From CAWBCR01 sp963787375 (GTDB taxonomy: Bacteria > Chloroflexota > Anaerolineae > Aggregatilineales > UBA3940), in assembly GCA_963787375.1 (NCBI GenBank), contig CAWBCR010000002.1:181524-245523 (forward strand): 64,000 nt of DNA, given 5' to 3'. Below, piece by piece: positions 44,559 to 52,943 of the stretch (the stretch's first letter is position 1; every line of letters begins with the position of its first letter). A program made the position numbers and the translations under genes. The notes below the pieces were generated by a model. It did no database searches. It was not told where the DNA came from and saw nothing but the letters and a program-made list of their open reading frames with translations.

Positions 44559-44598
44559 GGGGCACACAGCCCGGATGCCACGCATCCGGCTTCGCCCC
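44559..44598 (+). other. Long hairpin in the leader of the foldase operon
   Basis: The core CCGGATGC (44571-44578) and GCATCCGG (44582-44589) are perfectly paired over CAC, and the arms GGGGC (44559-44563) and GCCCC (44594-44598) can extend it. With no T-tract and a position inside the leader it is more likely a regulatory or stabilising structure than a terminator. Confidence 0.4.
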
Positions 44599-44650
44599 CA
44601 CACGCGGGATCAATGCCTGGTGACTTCTCTAGACGTGAGGCTTAAAGAGA

Positions 44651-45583
44651 TTGTTTCCCCTGAAACATTTGAGTGCTGTAACGCTCCTTGCGATGGGTTT
44701 GGTGCTGGTTGGTTGTAGCTTTGGCGGGGCGGCGACCCCCGTGCCGGATTTCACGCCCGGGGCTCCGGCTGCCGCGACGCCCATAATCGTGCCGACGGAC
44801 TCGACACAGATCGCGGCCACGGTCAACGGCCAGCCGATCACGATGGATGCCTTCAACCGGGAGATGGCCCGCTACAAGGCGGGGCTGGTCGCGCTGGGCT
44901 TCCAGGTCTCGGATGAGGCCAGCGATGAGCAGCAGGTGTTGGACCTGCTCGTCGAGGAGGAGCTGATCCGCCAGGAAGGGGCCAGACAGGGCGTCACCGT
45001 CTCCGACGACGAGGTGAACCAGGAGATCAACGGGATGATCGCCGAGGACGGGCAGGATTACTTCGACGGCTGGCTGCAGAGCAACTACTACACGCTCGAT
45101 GAGTTCCGCGAGGTGATCCGGCTGAACCTGCTGACCAACAAGCTGCTTGAGCCGGTGGTCGCCGCCGTGCCGACCAGCGCCGAGCAGGTGCACGCGCGGC
45201 ACATTCTGGTCAACACACAGGACGAGGCGACCGCCATCCTGACCCGGCTGCAGGCCGGCGAGGATTTCGCCGCGCTGGCGCAGCAGAACTCTGTCGACGT
45301 GACCACGCGTGACAGCGGCGGCGACCTGGGCTGGTTCCCGCGCGGTGGGCTGCTCGTCCCCGAAGTAGAGGACGTGGCCTTCAGCCAGCAGCCGGGGCAG
45401 GTCAGCGGGGTGGTGCAGAGCGCCTGGGGCTTTCACATCGTCGAGACGCTTGAGTTTGACCCGAACCGCGCCATCGACTTCGATACACAGCAACGGTTGA
45501 AACAAAAAGCCGTTGAACAGTGGAGCCAGGGGCTGCGCGCCGGCGCAGACGTTCAACAGTTGGTCTCCTTTACGTCACCGTAG
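44651..45583 (+). CDS. Peptidyl-prolyl isomerase lipoprotein (PrsA/SurA-like foldase)
   Basis: A 310-aa extracytoplasmic folding factor. A lipoprotein signal ends in LVGC (Cys22), followed by a short Pro/Ala spacer. Residues 55-170 form the helical SurA_N chaperone part (VNGQPITMDAFNREMARYK). Residues about 176-270 are a parvulin-type rotamase domain (VHARHILVNTQDEATAIL, GGDLGWFPRGGLLVPEVEDVAF, WGFHIVE). The start is probably the TTG at 44651, because the signal peptide needs it and GAGG lies nearby. It heads an operon with the two anchored surface proteins, its likely clients. Confidence 0.88.
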   Translation: MFPLKHLSAVTLLAMGLVLVGCSFGGAATPVPDFTPGAPAAATPIIVPTDSTQIAATVNGQPITMDAFNREMARYKAGLVALGFQVSDEASDEQQVLDLLVEEELIRQEGARQGVTVSDDEVNQEINGMIAEDGQDYFDGWLQSNYYTLDEFREVIRLNLLTNKLLEPVVAAVPTSAEQVHARHILVNTQDEATAILTRLQAGEDFAALAQQNSVDVTTRDSGGDLGWFPRGGLLVPEVEDVAFSQQPGQVSGVVQSAWGFHIVETLEFDPNRAIDFDTQQRLKQKAVEQWSQGLRAGADVQQLVSFTSP

Positions 45584-45642
45584 GCGGTTCTGCGCCTGCG
45601 CTGTAAGGAGATGTGGCTAATCACACACAAGGAGTGAGCGGC

Positions 45643-46386
45643 ATGGCTGCTGGCAAGCCTGCGAAACCGGGCAACCGCACACAGCTCTACAACATCGTCA
45701 CAGCGGTGATGCTGGGCCTGACGGTGGTCACCTGCTTAACTGTCGCCGTTCTGGGTGCCACGTCTGCCGGGGCTGTGGCTCCGCAGCAGGCGGGCGTGCC
45801 GACGCTGTTTGTGCTTCCAACCTTCACGCAGACGCTGGCGGGCCCGACTGCCGGCCCGACTGCGACCGGCACCGCCACGGCGACGATCGCCGCCACGGCG
45901 ACGATCACCGCCACGCCCACCGTCACCGATACCCCGACGCCGACCGATACGCCGGTGGAGCCGACTGCCACAGAGACACCGCTGCCGAGTGGCACGCCGC
46001 TCCCCACGGCGACTCGCACCCCGCCGCCGTTCCCCTACGTGCTGCGAAGCGGCCAGATCATCTACACAGCTAACTTCGCGAATACCGCCGGCTGCGATTG
46101 GTCGGGGATCGCCGGGCTGGTTTACGACCAGAACGGCCAGCACCAGCTTGCCGTGACGGTCCACGTCACCGGCCCTGGCCTGGACGAAACGCGTATATCT
46201 GGCACCAAGACGGAATATGGCGGCAGCGGCTGGGAAGTGTTCATCAACAACAAGCCGGTCGATGGGCTTTACACCGTGCAGCTTCTCGACTCGACCGGTA
46301 AGCCGATTTCGGACAAAGCGTCGGTGCAGATGGTGCCGGACTGCAAGAGTAACCTGGCGATGGTGGTGTTCGACGAGGTCAAGTAA
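45643..46386 (+). CDS. Membrane-anchored surface protein, twin A of a paralogous pair
   Basis: A 247-aa protein with a basic N-terminus, one membrane segment at about 16-42, the motif PTLFVLP, a Thr/Pro/Ala linker of about 65 residues and a C-terminal beta-type domain of about 105 residues. That domain is shared with the next gene: A-G-C-(D/N)-aromatic near its start, IAG-x-V, Y-G-x-S-G-(W/Y)-E-V, P-V-x-G, TVQL and a second Cys near the end (DCKSNLAMVVF). The pattern G-x-V-x-D-x-x-G resembles carboxypeptidase-regulatory-like folds. ATG at 45643 is preferred, with AAGGAG 8 bases ahead. No known family is recognised. Confidence 0.65.
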   Translation: MAAGKPAKPGNRTQLYNIVTAVMLGLTVVTCLTVAVLGATSAGAVAPQQAGVPTLFVLPTFTQTLAGPTAGPTATGTATATIAATATITATPTVTDTPTPTDTPVEPTATETPLPSGTPLPTATRTPPPFPYVLRSGQIIYTANFANTAGCDWSGIAGLVYDQNGQHQLAVTVHVTGPGLDETRISGTKTEYGGSGWEVFINNKPVDGLYTVQLLDSTGKPISDKASVQMVPDCKSNLAMVVFDEVK

Positions 46387-46418
46387 CACCTGCGAGGCTG
46401 CTTGAAAGAGGGCCGTCT

Positions 46419-47216
46419 GTGAGCCATTACGACCTGTTTGACGATTACGAGCCGGAACAGCCCGCCACGCTTGAAGAGGAGAAACCTCGCCATGCGGGCC
46501 GCCCGCCCAGACGGCCCCGCGAAACCCTCTTCAACGTGATCAGCCTGTTCTTCGTCGCCGCGACGATAGCAGTGTGCATTGCAGCGGCGGCGCTGGTGCA
46601 GAACCCCACGGTGCCGTTTAATCCCTTCCCGCCGCCGACGCCGCAGCCCACGCCGACCCTGTTTGTGCTGCCGGGCGGGGGCGGCGAGCAGACCGGCGAG
46701 GTGACTCCGCAGGGCGATGGCCAGACGCCACAGCCGACCGGTGCCGCCGGCGAGACGCCCGCTGCAAACGTCACCCTCACGCCGACCCTGCGCCCCAGCC
46801 CGACTGGCGTCACGCCACCGCCGCTGGCGACGAACACCCCGGCGGCGTATCCCTATACCCTGCAAAACGATACAGTCACCAAGACGCAGTATTTCGGCAG
46901 CGCCGGCTGCAACTACATGGCTATCGCCGGGCAGGTCTTTGACGTGGACGGCAACCCGATGATCGGCGTGCCGGTCGTCGTCAAGGGCGACCAGTTCTTT
47001 GAAGACGCGCTGGTGTTCAGCGGCAGCTCGCCGCAGTATGGCAAGTCGGGCTACGAGGTGCAGATCGGCCAGACGCCGGTTCAGGGGACGTTCACCGTAC
47101 AGTTGTTCAGCGACCAGGGTCTGCCTCTCTCCGAGGAAGTGACGGTGAAGACCTCGAACTCGTGCGACGAGAACCTGATCATCGTCAATTTCGTGCAGAA
47201 CCAGCCGACGCCCTGA
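46419..47216 (+). CDS. Membrane-anchored surface protein, twin B of a paralogous pair
   Basis: A 265-aa protein starting at GTG 46419 (AAAGAGGG upstream). It has a 40-residue acidic then basic cytoplasmic tail (DLFDDYEPEQPATLEEEK), a membrane segment at about 39-62, the same PTLFVLP motif after it, a Gly/Thr/Pro linker and a C-terminal domain homologous to twin A: AGCNYMAIAGQVFDVDGNP, YGKSGYEVQIG, GTFTVQLFSDQG, ending SNSCDENLIIVNF. The acidic tail is absent from twin A and may bind a cytoplasmic partner. It is 32 bases after twin A and followed by a palindrome. Confidence 0.65.
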   Translation: MSHYDLFDDYEPEQPATLEEEKPRHAGRPPRRPRETLFNVISLFFVAATIAVCIAAAALVQNPTVPFNPFPPPTPQPTPTLFVLPGGGGEQTGEVTPQGDGQTPQPTGAAGETPAANVTLTPTLRPSPTGVTPPPLATNTPAAYPYTLQNDTVTKTQYFGSAGCNYMAIAGQVFDVDGNPMIGVPVVVKGDQFFEDALVFSGSSPQYGKSGYEVQIGQTPVQGTFTVQLFSDQGLPLSEEVTVKTSNSCDENLIIVNFVQNQPTP

Positions 47217-47243
47217 CGTCGGCGCGGTTGCTCAGGATCATTG

Positions 47244-47272
47244 GCAGGGGCGGCGCATCGCGTCGCCCCTGC
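47244..47272. terminator. GC-rich hairpin after the surface protein operon
   Basis: GCAGGGGCG (47244-47252) pairs with CGCCCCTGC (47264-47272), and the loop can pair further. It is nearly identical in its arms to the hairpin at 2579. No T-tract; the -10 box of rsmI begins 5 bases later. Confidence 0.5.
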
Positions 47273-47276
47273 GTGG

Positions 47277-47282
47277 TATAAT
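47277..47282 (+). promoter_or_regulatory. -10 box (TATAAT) of rsmI
   Basis: A perfect TATAAT 11 bases before the ATG at 47294 implies a leader of only about 4-5 bases and no ribosome site. No -35 match is seen; that place is taken by the hairpin. Confidence 0.5.
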
Positions 47283-47293
47283 CCCGACTCATC

Positions 47294-48113
47294 ATGGCCA
47301 GCACACTCTACGTCGTTCCCACGCCGATTGGCAATCTGGAAGACATCACGCTGCGCGCGCTGCGCGTGCTCGGTGAGGTGGCGCTGATCGCCGCCGAAGA
47401 CACGCGCACCACCGGCGTGCTGCTGGCTCATTATGCCATCAAGACCCCGCTGACCAGCTATCACGAGCACAACAAGCTGGCCAAACTCTACGCCATTCTC
47501 GACGCGCTGGACGGCGGCGACGTGGCGCTGGTGTCTGACGCCGGGACGCCCGGCCTGTCCGACCCCGGCTACGAGCTGATCAACGCGGCGATTGAGCGCG
47601 GCGTGCGCGTCGTGCCGCTGCCCGGCCCCAGTGCGCTGATCCCGGCGGTAGTAGCCTCCGGCCTGCCGACCGACAGCTTCACCTATTTGGGGTTTCTGCC
47701 GCGCAAGGCGGCGGCGCGCCGCACGGCGCTCGCAGCGGCGCAGCCGCTGCCACACACGCTGGTGATGTACGAAGCGCCCCACCGCCTGCTCGACACACTG
47801 GCCGACATCCGTGACGTGCTGGGGCCGCGCCAGGTGGCCGTGTGCCGTGAGATCAGCAAGTTGTACGAGGAGATCCGTCGCGGCACGGTCGATGAAGTGC
47901 TGGACCACTTCATGCAGGAAGCCCCACGCGGCGAGATCGTGATCGTGGTGGCGGGTGCGGCGCTGGAGCCGCCCGCCGATTGGACGGCTGACGAGGTGCG
48001 CGCCGCCCTCGCCGAGCGGCTGGCGCGCGGCGAGCCGCGCAGCGCGGCAGCCAAAGCCGTCGCCGACGAGTTCAGGCTGGCCGCGCCGCGACGTGTACGC
48101 GCTCGACGTGTAA
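47294..48113 (+). CDS. rsmI: 16S rRNA (cytidine(1402)-2'-O)-methyltransferase (3' frameshift)
   Basis: RsmI methylates the ribose of C1402 in 16S rRNA. Family motifs are complete: VPTPIGNLEDITLRAL at the N-terminus, AAEDTRTTGVLL, SYHEHN, VSDAGTPGLSDPG and PLPGPSA. In the C-terminus one extra base near 48074 (TTCAGGCTGG for TTCGGCTGG) throws the frame; removing it restores the normal ending GWPRRDVYALDV with a TAA at 48111-48113. Uncorrected, the frame runs into unrelated sequence to 48220 and overlaps the next promoter. Corrected length is about 272 aa. Confidence 0.92.
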
Positions 48114-48161
48114 CCCTGCGCGGCGGGCATTGGGCGTCTGCCTGTCGTAGGGTAATGCGTG

Positions 48162-48190
48162 TGGACAGGCCCCCATGCCCCTGCTACAAT
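48162..48190 (+). promoter_or_regulatory. Promoter TGGACA-N17-TACAAT of the glycan cluster
   Basis: TGGACA (48162-48167) and TACAAT (48185-48190) are 17 bases apart and precede the epimerase gene with a leader of about 28 bases that contains GGAAAGGA. Confidence 0.65.
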
Positions 48191-48225
48191 CGTCGCGTTG
48201 TGGTGCCGGAAAGGATTTAGCCATT

Positions 48226-49197
48226 ATGGTTCGCGCGTTGATCACAGGCGGAGCGGGGTTCATCGGCAGCCATCTGGCCGAGTTTCTGCTGGCCAGGGGC
48301 CAGGACGTGACGATTATCGACGACCTCTCGACCGGACGGTTCGAGAACGTTGAGCCGCTCACCCGCGATCCCGCCTTCCATTTCGCCATCGAGACGATCA
48401 CCAACACCGCGGTCATGGACCGGCTGGTGAGCGAATGCGACATCATCTATCACCTGGCGGCGGCGGTAGGCGTCGAGCTGATCGTCAGCAGCCCGATCCA
48501 CACCATCGAGACGAACGTGATGGGCACCAACATCGTGCTGCAAACGGCGCGCCGCTACCGCAAAAAGGTGATGCTGGCCTCAACCTCGGAGATTTACGGC
48601 AAGAGTAACAAGACGCCCTTTTCCGAAGACGACGACCGCATTCAGGGCTCGACCACCAAGAGCCGCTGGAGCTATGCCACCAGCAAGGCGCTCGATGAGT
48701 TTCTGTCGCTGGCCTATCACAAAGAGGTTGGGCTGCCGGTGGTCATCTTCCGGCTGTTCAACACCGTCGGGCCGCGCCAGCGTGGGCGCTACGGGATGGT
48801 CATCCCACGCTTTGTGAAGTGGGCGCTGGCCGGTGAGCCGATCCAGGTCTACGGCGAGGGCAGCCAGACGCGCTGCTTCGCCAACGTCAGCGACGTGGTG
48901 CGCGCCATCAGTGGCCTGGCCGAGCTTGATACGGCGGTCGGCGAGGTGTTCAACGTTGGCTCGCAGGAAGAGGTGACCATTCTGGAGTTGGCGCAGCGCG
49001 TCAAACAGCGGACCGGCAGCAGCTCGGAGATCGTGCGGGTGCCCTACGGCGAGGCCTACGAGGTGGGCTTCGAGGATATGCTGCGCCGTATGCCCGACAT
49101 TCGCAAGGTGCAGCAGGCGCTGGGCTGGCAGCCGGAGAAATCCCTCGACCAGACTCTCGACGAAGTGATTGCCTACGTCCGCAGCCACCCGGAATAG
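48226..49197 (+). CDS. NAD-dependent nucleotide-sugar epimerase/dehydratase
   Basis: A 323-aa extended short-chain dehydrogenase. The NAD motif is TGGAGFIGSH at 7-16, the catalytic Ser/Thr lie in LASTSEIYG and the dyad is in SYATSKALDE (Y-x-x-x-K). RLFNTVGPRQRGRYGMVIPRF is the substrate-loop signature shared by UDP-xylose synthases and UDP-GlcA/UDP-GlcNAc epimerases; the exact sugar cannot be fixed. ATG at 48226 follows a good ribosome site. It is the first gene of the surface glycan cluster. Confidence 0.88.
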   Translation: MVRALITGGAGFIGSHLAEFLLARGQDVTIIDDLSTGRFENVEPLTRDPAFHFAIETITNTAVMDRLVSECDIIYHLAAAVGVELIVSSPIHTIETNVMGTNIVLQTARRYRKKVMLASTSEIYGKSNKTPFSEDDDRIQGSTTKSRWSYATSKALDEFLSLAYHKEVGLPVVIFRLFNTVGPRQRGRYGMVIPRFVKWALAGEPIQVYGEGSQTRCFANVSDVVRAISGLAELDTAVGEVFNVGSQEEVTILELAQRVKQRTGSSSEIVRVPYGEAYEVGFEDMLRRMPDIRKVQQALGWQPEKSLDQTLDEVIAYVRSHPE

Positions 49198-49254
49198 CCG
49201 TCGCCGAGGTCCGGTGGGCTGCCACCCTTTCTCACACCTGACAAGAGGAAATTG

Positions 49255-50574
49255 ATGAGCACCGACATGAAAACGGCTCTGCTGAATAAGATCGAGGCGC
49301 GCGAGGCGCAGATTGCCATCATCGGCATCGGCTACGTGGGGCTGCCGCTGGCGGTCGAGTTTGCGAAAGAAGGCTATCGTGTCTTTGGCGTCGACGTCAG
49401 CGCCGACAAAGTGGAGCGGATCAACCAGGGCGTCAGCTACATCCCTGACATCACCACCGAGGACGTGGCGGTGCTGGTCAAGCAGGGGACGCTATCCGCG
49501 ACCACCGACTTCAGCATCCTGTCGCAGGTCGATGCGATCAGCATCTGCGTGCCGACGCCGCTGCGCAAGACCAAAGACCCTGACATGAGCTTCATCGTTG
49601 CCGCCACCGACCAGATCGTTGAGCACAGCCGCGCCGGCCAGCTTGTGGTGCTGGAAAGCACCACCTATCCCGGCACCACCGATGAGCTGATCGCGCCGCG
49701 CCTGAAAGGCAAAGGCTTCGAGATCGGCAAGGACGTGTTCATCTGCTTTTCGCCGGAGCGCGTCGACCCCGGCAACCCGACGTACGGCACGCGCAACACC
49801 CCCAAGGTCCTCGGCGGCACGACGCCTGCCTGCCTGGAGGTGGCGGTCGCGCTGTACAGCAAGGCCATCAACACCATCGTGCCGGTGACCTCGACACGCG
49901 CGGCGGAGATGGTCAAGCTGCTGGAGAACACCTTCCGCTCGGTAAACATCGGGCTGGTCAACGAGATGGCGGTGATGTGCGACAAGCTCGACGTGAACGT
50001 GTGGGAGGTGATCCAGGCGGCCAGCACCAAGCCGTTTGGCTTCATGACTTTCTACCCCGGCCCCGGGCTGGGTGGGCACTGCATCCCCATCGACCCGCTG
50101 TACCTGAGCTGGAAGCTCAAGGCGCTGAACTACAACGCGCGCTTCATTGAGCTGGCCTCCGAGATCAACAGCAACATGCCGCTGGTGGTGGTCAACAAGG
50201 TGATGGATGCGCTCAACGCCGTCCGCCAGACGGTCAACGGCGCGTCGATCCTGGTGATGGGCGCGGCCTACAAGCGCGACATCGACGACCTGCGCGAGAG
50301 CCCGTCGCTCGACATCATCCGGCTGCTTCAGGAGCGCGGCGCGGCGGTCAGCTACCACGACCCGTACGTGCCCGACCTGCATCACGAGGGGCTGGACCTG
50401 CGTTCGATTGACCTGACCGAGAAGGCCGTCGGCGCCGCCGACTGTGTGGTGATCGTCACCGACCACAGCAGCATCGACTACGGCTGGCTGGCGGCGCATG
50501 CCCGCATCGTCGTCGACACGCGCAACGCGCTCAAGCACGTCGAGAACCCGCATGCGACGGTCATTCTGCTCTGA
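49255..50574 (+). CDS. Nucleotide-sugar 6-dehydrogenase (WbpA-like UDP-GlcNAc dehydrogenase)
   Basis: A 439-aa UDP-sugar dehydrogenase making a uronic acid from the sugar C6 by two NAD-dependent oxidations. Motifs: IIGIGYVGLPLAVEFAK (NAD binding), ESTTYPGTT, KLLENTFRSVNIGLVNE, KPFGF and the catalytic Cys in GPGLGGHCIPIDP, followed by AYKRDIDDLRESPS. The overall pattern is closest to WbpA-type UDP-N-acetylglucosamine dehydrogenases rather than UDP-glucose dehydrogenases. ATG at 49255 has AAGAGGAAA upstream. It implies an acidic N-acetylated sugar in the exported glycan. Confidence 0.9.
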   Translation: MSTDMKTALLNKIEAREAQIAIIGIGYVGLPLAVEFAKEGYRVFGVDVSADKVERINQGVSYIPDITTEDVAVLVKQGTLSATTDFSILSQVDAISICVPTPLRKTKDPDMSFIVAATDQIVEHSRAGQLVVLESTTYPGTTDELIAPRLKGKGFEIGKDVFICFSPERVDPGNPTYGTRNTPKVLGGTTPACLEVAVALYSKAINTIVPVTSTRAAEMVKLLENTFRSVNIGLVNEMAVMCDKLDVNVWEVIQAASTKPFGFMTFYPGPGLGGHCIPIDPLYLSWKLKALNYNARFIELASEINSNMPLVVVNKVMDALNAVRQTVNGASILVMGAAYKRDIDDLRESPSLDIIRLLQERGAAVSYHDPYVPDLHHEGLDLRSIDLTEKAVGAADCVVIVTDHSSIDYGWLAAHARIVVDTRNALKHVENPHATVILL

Positions 50575-50594
50575 AACCGATTCATCGTCGACGT

Positions 50595-50616
50595 GGGGCG
50601 GCTGTGTGGCCGCCCC
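50595..50616. terminator. GC-rich hairpin between the dehydrogenase and GT genes
   Basis: GGGGCGGC (50595-50602) pairs with GCCGCCCC (50609-50616) over a 6-base loop, without a T-tract. It belongs to the same family of palindromes as 2579, 8661 and 47244. Confidence 0.4.
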
Positions 50617-50647
50617 GATGATTCCCGATTGGTGGTAAGATTCGCGC

Positions 50648-51862
50648 ATGGCATCCGACCCACATCCCACCGGCTGGCAAGCGCTGCGCGTGTGCTGGCT
50701 GGGCAGCACGCGCTACACTCGCCCGCTCGACCGCACCGCCGAGGCGAAGTGGTCGATGATGGCCGGGCTGGGCGTCGAGATGGCGGTGGTCGCCTTTTCG
50801 GCAGATGTGTGGCCGCGCCGCTTCGACCAGCACGCCCGCTTCTACCTGATGCCGCGCCTGCCGATCTCTGTGCTGCGCTACCTGACGCTGTTCGCGCTTA
50901 TGCCACCGCTGGCGCTGTGGCTGGCGCTGATCTGGCGCGCCGACGTGCTGGTCACGCAGAGCCCATACGAGGGCGCGGTCGCGGGATGGGTCAAGACCAT
51001 CGCGCGGCTGTTTGGTAGGCGGCTGGTGGTGATCGTCGAGAACCACGGTGATTTTGAGGAGTCGGTGTTTATGCAGCGCCGGGTGCGCTTTGAGGGTCTG
51101 TATCGCAGCCTGATGCGTGCGCTGGCGCGCGCCGCCTTCCGCCGCGCTGACCTGCTGCGCGCGATCTCTAGTATGACCCACGACCAGCTTGCCGCATGGG
51201 CTCCCGATAAACCCATCGTGCGCTTCATGACCTGGACCGACGCCGGGGCGTTCCTCGACGCGGCCCGCGAGGTGCCGCTGGCGCAATCGTGCGACGTGGT
51301 CTACGCCGGGGTGCTCATCCCGCGTAAGGGCGTCGAGGTGCTGATCGCGGCCTTCAGCCGCCTCGCCGCTGACTTTCCCGACTCGCGCCTGTGGATCGTC
51401 GGCGCGCCGGAAAACGCCGCCTACGCCGCGCAGCTTGAGCGGCAGGCCGCTGACCTGGGTCTCGCCGAGCGCATCACGTTCGCCGGGGTGCTGCCTCAGG
51501 CCGAGCTGGCGCGCGTCATGGCGCGCGGACGGGTGCTGGCTGTCCCGTCGATCTCAGAAGGGCTGGGCCGCGTCGTCGTCGAGGCCATGATGTGCGGCAC
51601 GCCGGTCGTCGGCAGCCGTGTGGGCGGCATCCCCGACATGATCGAGGACGGCGTGACCGGTTACCTCGTCCCACCACAGGATATCGACGCGCTGGCCGAC
51701 GCGGTGCACCGCGTGCTGTCCGACCCGCACGTCGACCGCATGGGCCGCGCGGCGCGGGCCTTCGCCGAGGGCTTCTTCTCCCCGGCGGGCTACGTCGACG
51801 GCTACCGGCGGTTGCTCCAGCAGGCGGCGGCGCTGCTCGATGGGCAGGTGGCTCATGCCTGA
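50648..51862 (+). CDS. Glycosyltransferase family 4, first of four
   Basis: A 404-aa GT4-type enzyme. Residues 70-100 contain a hydrophobic stretch (LTLFALMPPLALWLALIW) suggesting membrane association. The donor domain has GVLIPRKGVEVLIAAF, then the EX7E motif in SEGLGRVVVEAMMCGTPVV. The gene ends inside the start of the next gene, so all four glycosyltransferases and the flippase form one coupled transcript. Sugar and acceptor unknown. Confidence 0.88.
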   Translation: MASDPHPTGWQALRVCWLGSTRYTRPLDRTAEAKWSMMAGLGVEMAVVAFSADVWPRRFDQHARFYLMPRLPISVLRYLTLFALMPPLALWLALIWRADVLVTQSPYEGAVAGWVKTIARLFGRRLVVIVENHGDFEESVFMQRRVRFEGLYRSLMRALARAAFRRADLLRAISSMTHDQLAAWAPDKPIVRFMTWTDAGAFLDAAREVPLAQSCDVVYAGVLIPRKGVEVLIAAFSRLAADFPDSRLWIVGAPENAAYAAQLERQAADLGLAERITFAGVLPQAELARVMARGRVLAVPSISEGLGRVVVEAMMCGTPVVGSRVGGIPDMIEDGVTGYLVPPQDIDALADAVHRVLSDPHVDRMGRAARAFAEGFFSPAGYVDGYRRLLQQAAALLDGQVAHA

Positions 51863-52943
51863 CCGCGGGCTGCGCATCCTGATGCTGACCGCGAAGCTCG
51901 ACCGCCGCGATTGGCTGTTCGGCTTCATCCACGGCTGGGTCGACGCGCTGGCCCGCCATCCGCGCGTTGAGCGGGTGGAGGTGCTGTGCCTCGAACGCGG
52001 CGAGGTCGACCTGCCAGGCAACGTGCGCGTGCAGTCGATGGGCAAGGAGCGCGGCGATGGCCGCCTGCGCGAGTTCCTCACCGCGCAGCGGGCCATCGCC
52101 GGCACCATCCGGCAGGTGGATGTGGTGTTCGCGCACATGATGCCGCGCTACGCGCTGATCGCCGCGCCGTGGGCGAAGCTGTTCGGCAGGCCGCTGGTGC
52201 TGTGGTACACGCATCGCGAGGCGGGCCGCGAGCTGCGGTGGGCCCATCGCCTGGTCGACCGGGTGGTGACCGCCTCGCCGGAGAGCTTCACGTTGCCCAG
52301 CCGCAAGGTCACAGTGATCGGCCACGGCATTGACATGACACGCTTCCGACCCGGCCAGCGCCAGCCCGATGCGGGCGGTGGGCGGCTGATCGCGGCGGTG
52401 GGGCGGCTGTCGCCCATCAAGCATTACGAGGCGCTGATCGATGCGCTGGCGGCGCTGGTCGCGCGGCCCGGCTTTGACGACGTGCGCGTCGAGATTGCGG
52501 GCGGCACGACGCCTGAGCAGCCCGGTTACGACGCGACGCTGCACGCCCGTGCCCACCAGATGGGCATCGAGGATCGCGTAGCGCTGCTCGGCGCGCTGCC
52601 GCCCGACGAGGTGCCCGCGCTGCTCGCCCGCGCCTGTGTGTCGGCCAACCTGTGCCCGACCGGCGGGCTCGACAAGGCGGTGATCGAGAGCATGGCCGGT
52701 GGCACGCCGGTCGTCGTGCACAACCGCACCTACCTGCCACTGCTCGGCGATGACGCCGCTTTGCTGTGGGCCGAAACGCTCGACGCGGGGCAGATCGCCG
52801 ATCGGCTGGCGGCGCTGCTGGCGCTGTCCGAAGATCGGCGCGCGGCGCTGGGCACGCGGCTGGCGGCCCGCGTCCGTGAGGATTACGCGCTGGAGGGGCT
52901 GATCGACCGGCTGGTAGGCGTGTTCGAGGAGGTGGCTGGCTGA
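51855..52943 (+). CDS. Glycosyltransferase family 4, second of four
   Basis: A 362-aa GT4-type enzyme. The donor-binding domain begins GRLIAAVGRLSPIKHYEALI (K at the usual place). The motif region is CPTGGLDKAVIESMAGGTPVV, where the first Glu of EX7E is replaced (G-L-D-K), as in some active relatives. ATG at 51855 overlaps the upstream stop by 8 bases and is preferred over the ATG at 51840 because AGGTGG precedes it. The stop TGA overlaps the next ATG. Confidence 0.85.
   Translation: MPDRGLRILMLTAKLDRRDWLFGFIHGWVDALARHPRVERVEVLCLERGEVDLPGNVRVQSMGKERGDGRLREFLTAQRAIAGTIRQVDVVFAHMMPRYALIAAPWAKLFGRPLVLWYTHREAGRELRWAHRLVDRVVTASPESFTLPSRKVTVIGHGIDMTRFRPGQRQPDAGGGRLIAAVGRLSPIKHYEALIDALAALVARPGFDDVRVEIAGGTTPEQPGYDATLHARAHQMGIEDRVALLGALPPDEVPALLARACVSANLCPTGGLDKAVIESMAGGTPVVVHNRTYLPLLGDDAALLWAETLDAGQIADRLAALLALSEDRRAALGTRLAARVREDYALEGLIDRLVGVFEEVAG

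Noticed and set aside
48114..48220. C-terminal extension of RsmI to 48220
   Set aside because: The residues after EF are out of frame with the family ending GWPRRDVYAL, and the extension crosses the promoter of the next gene.
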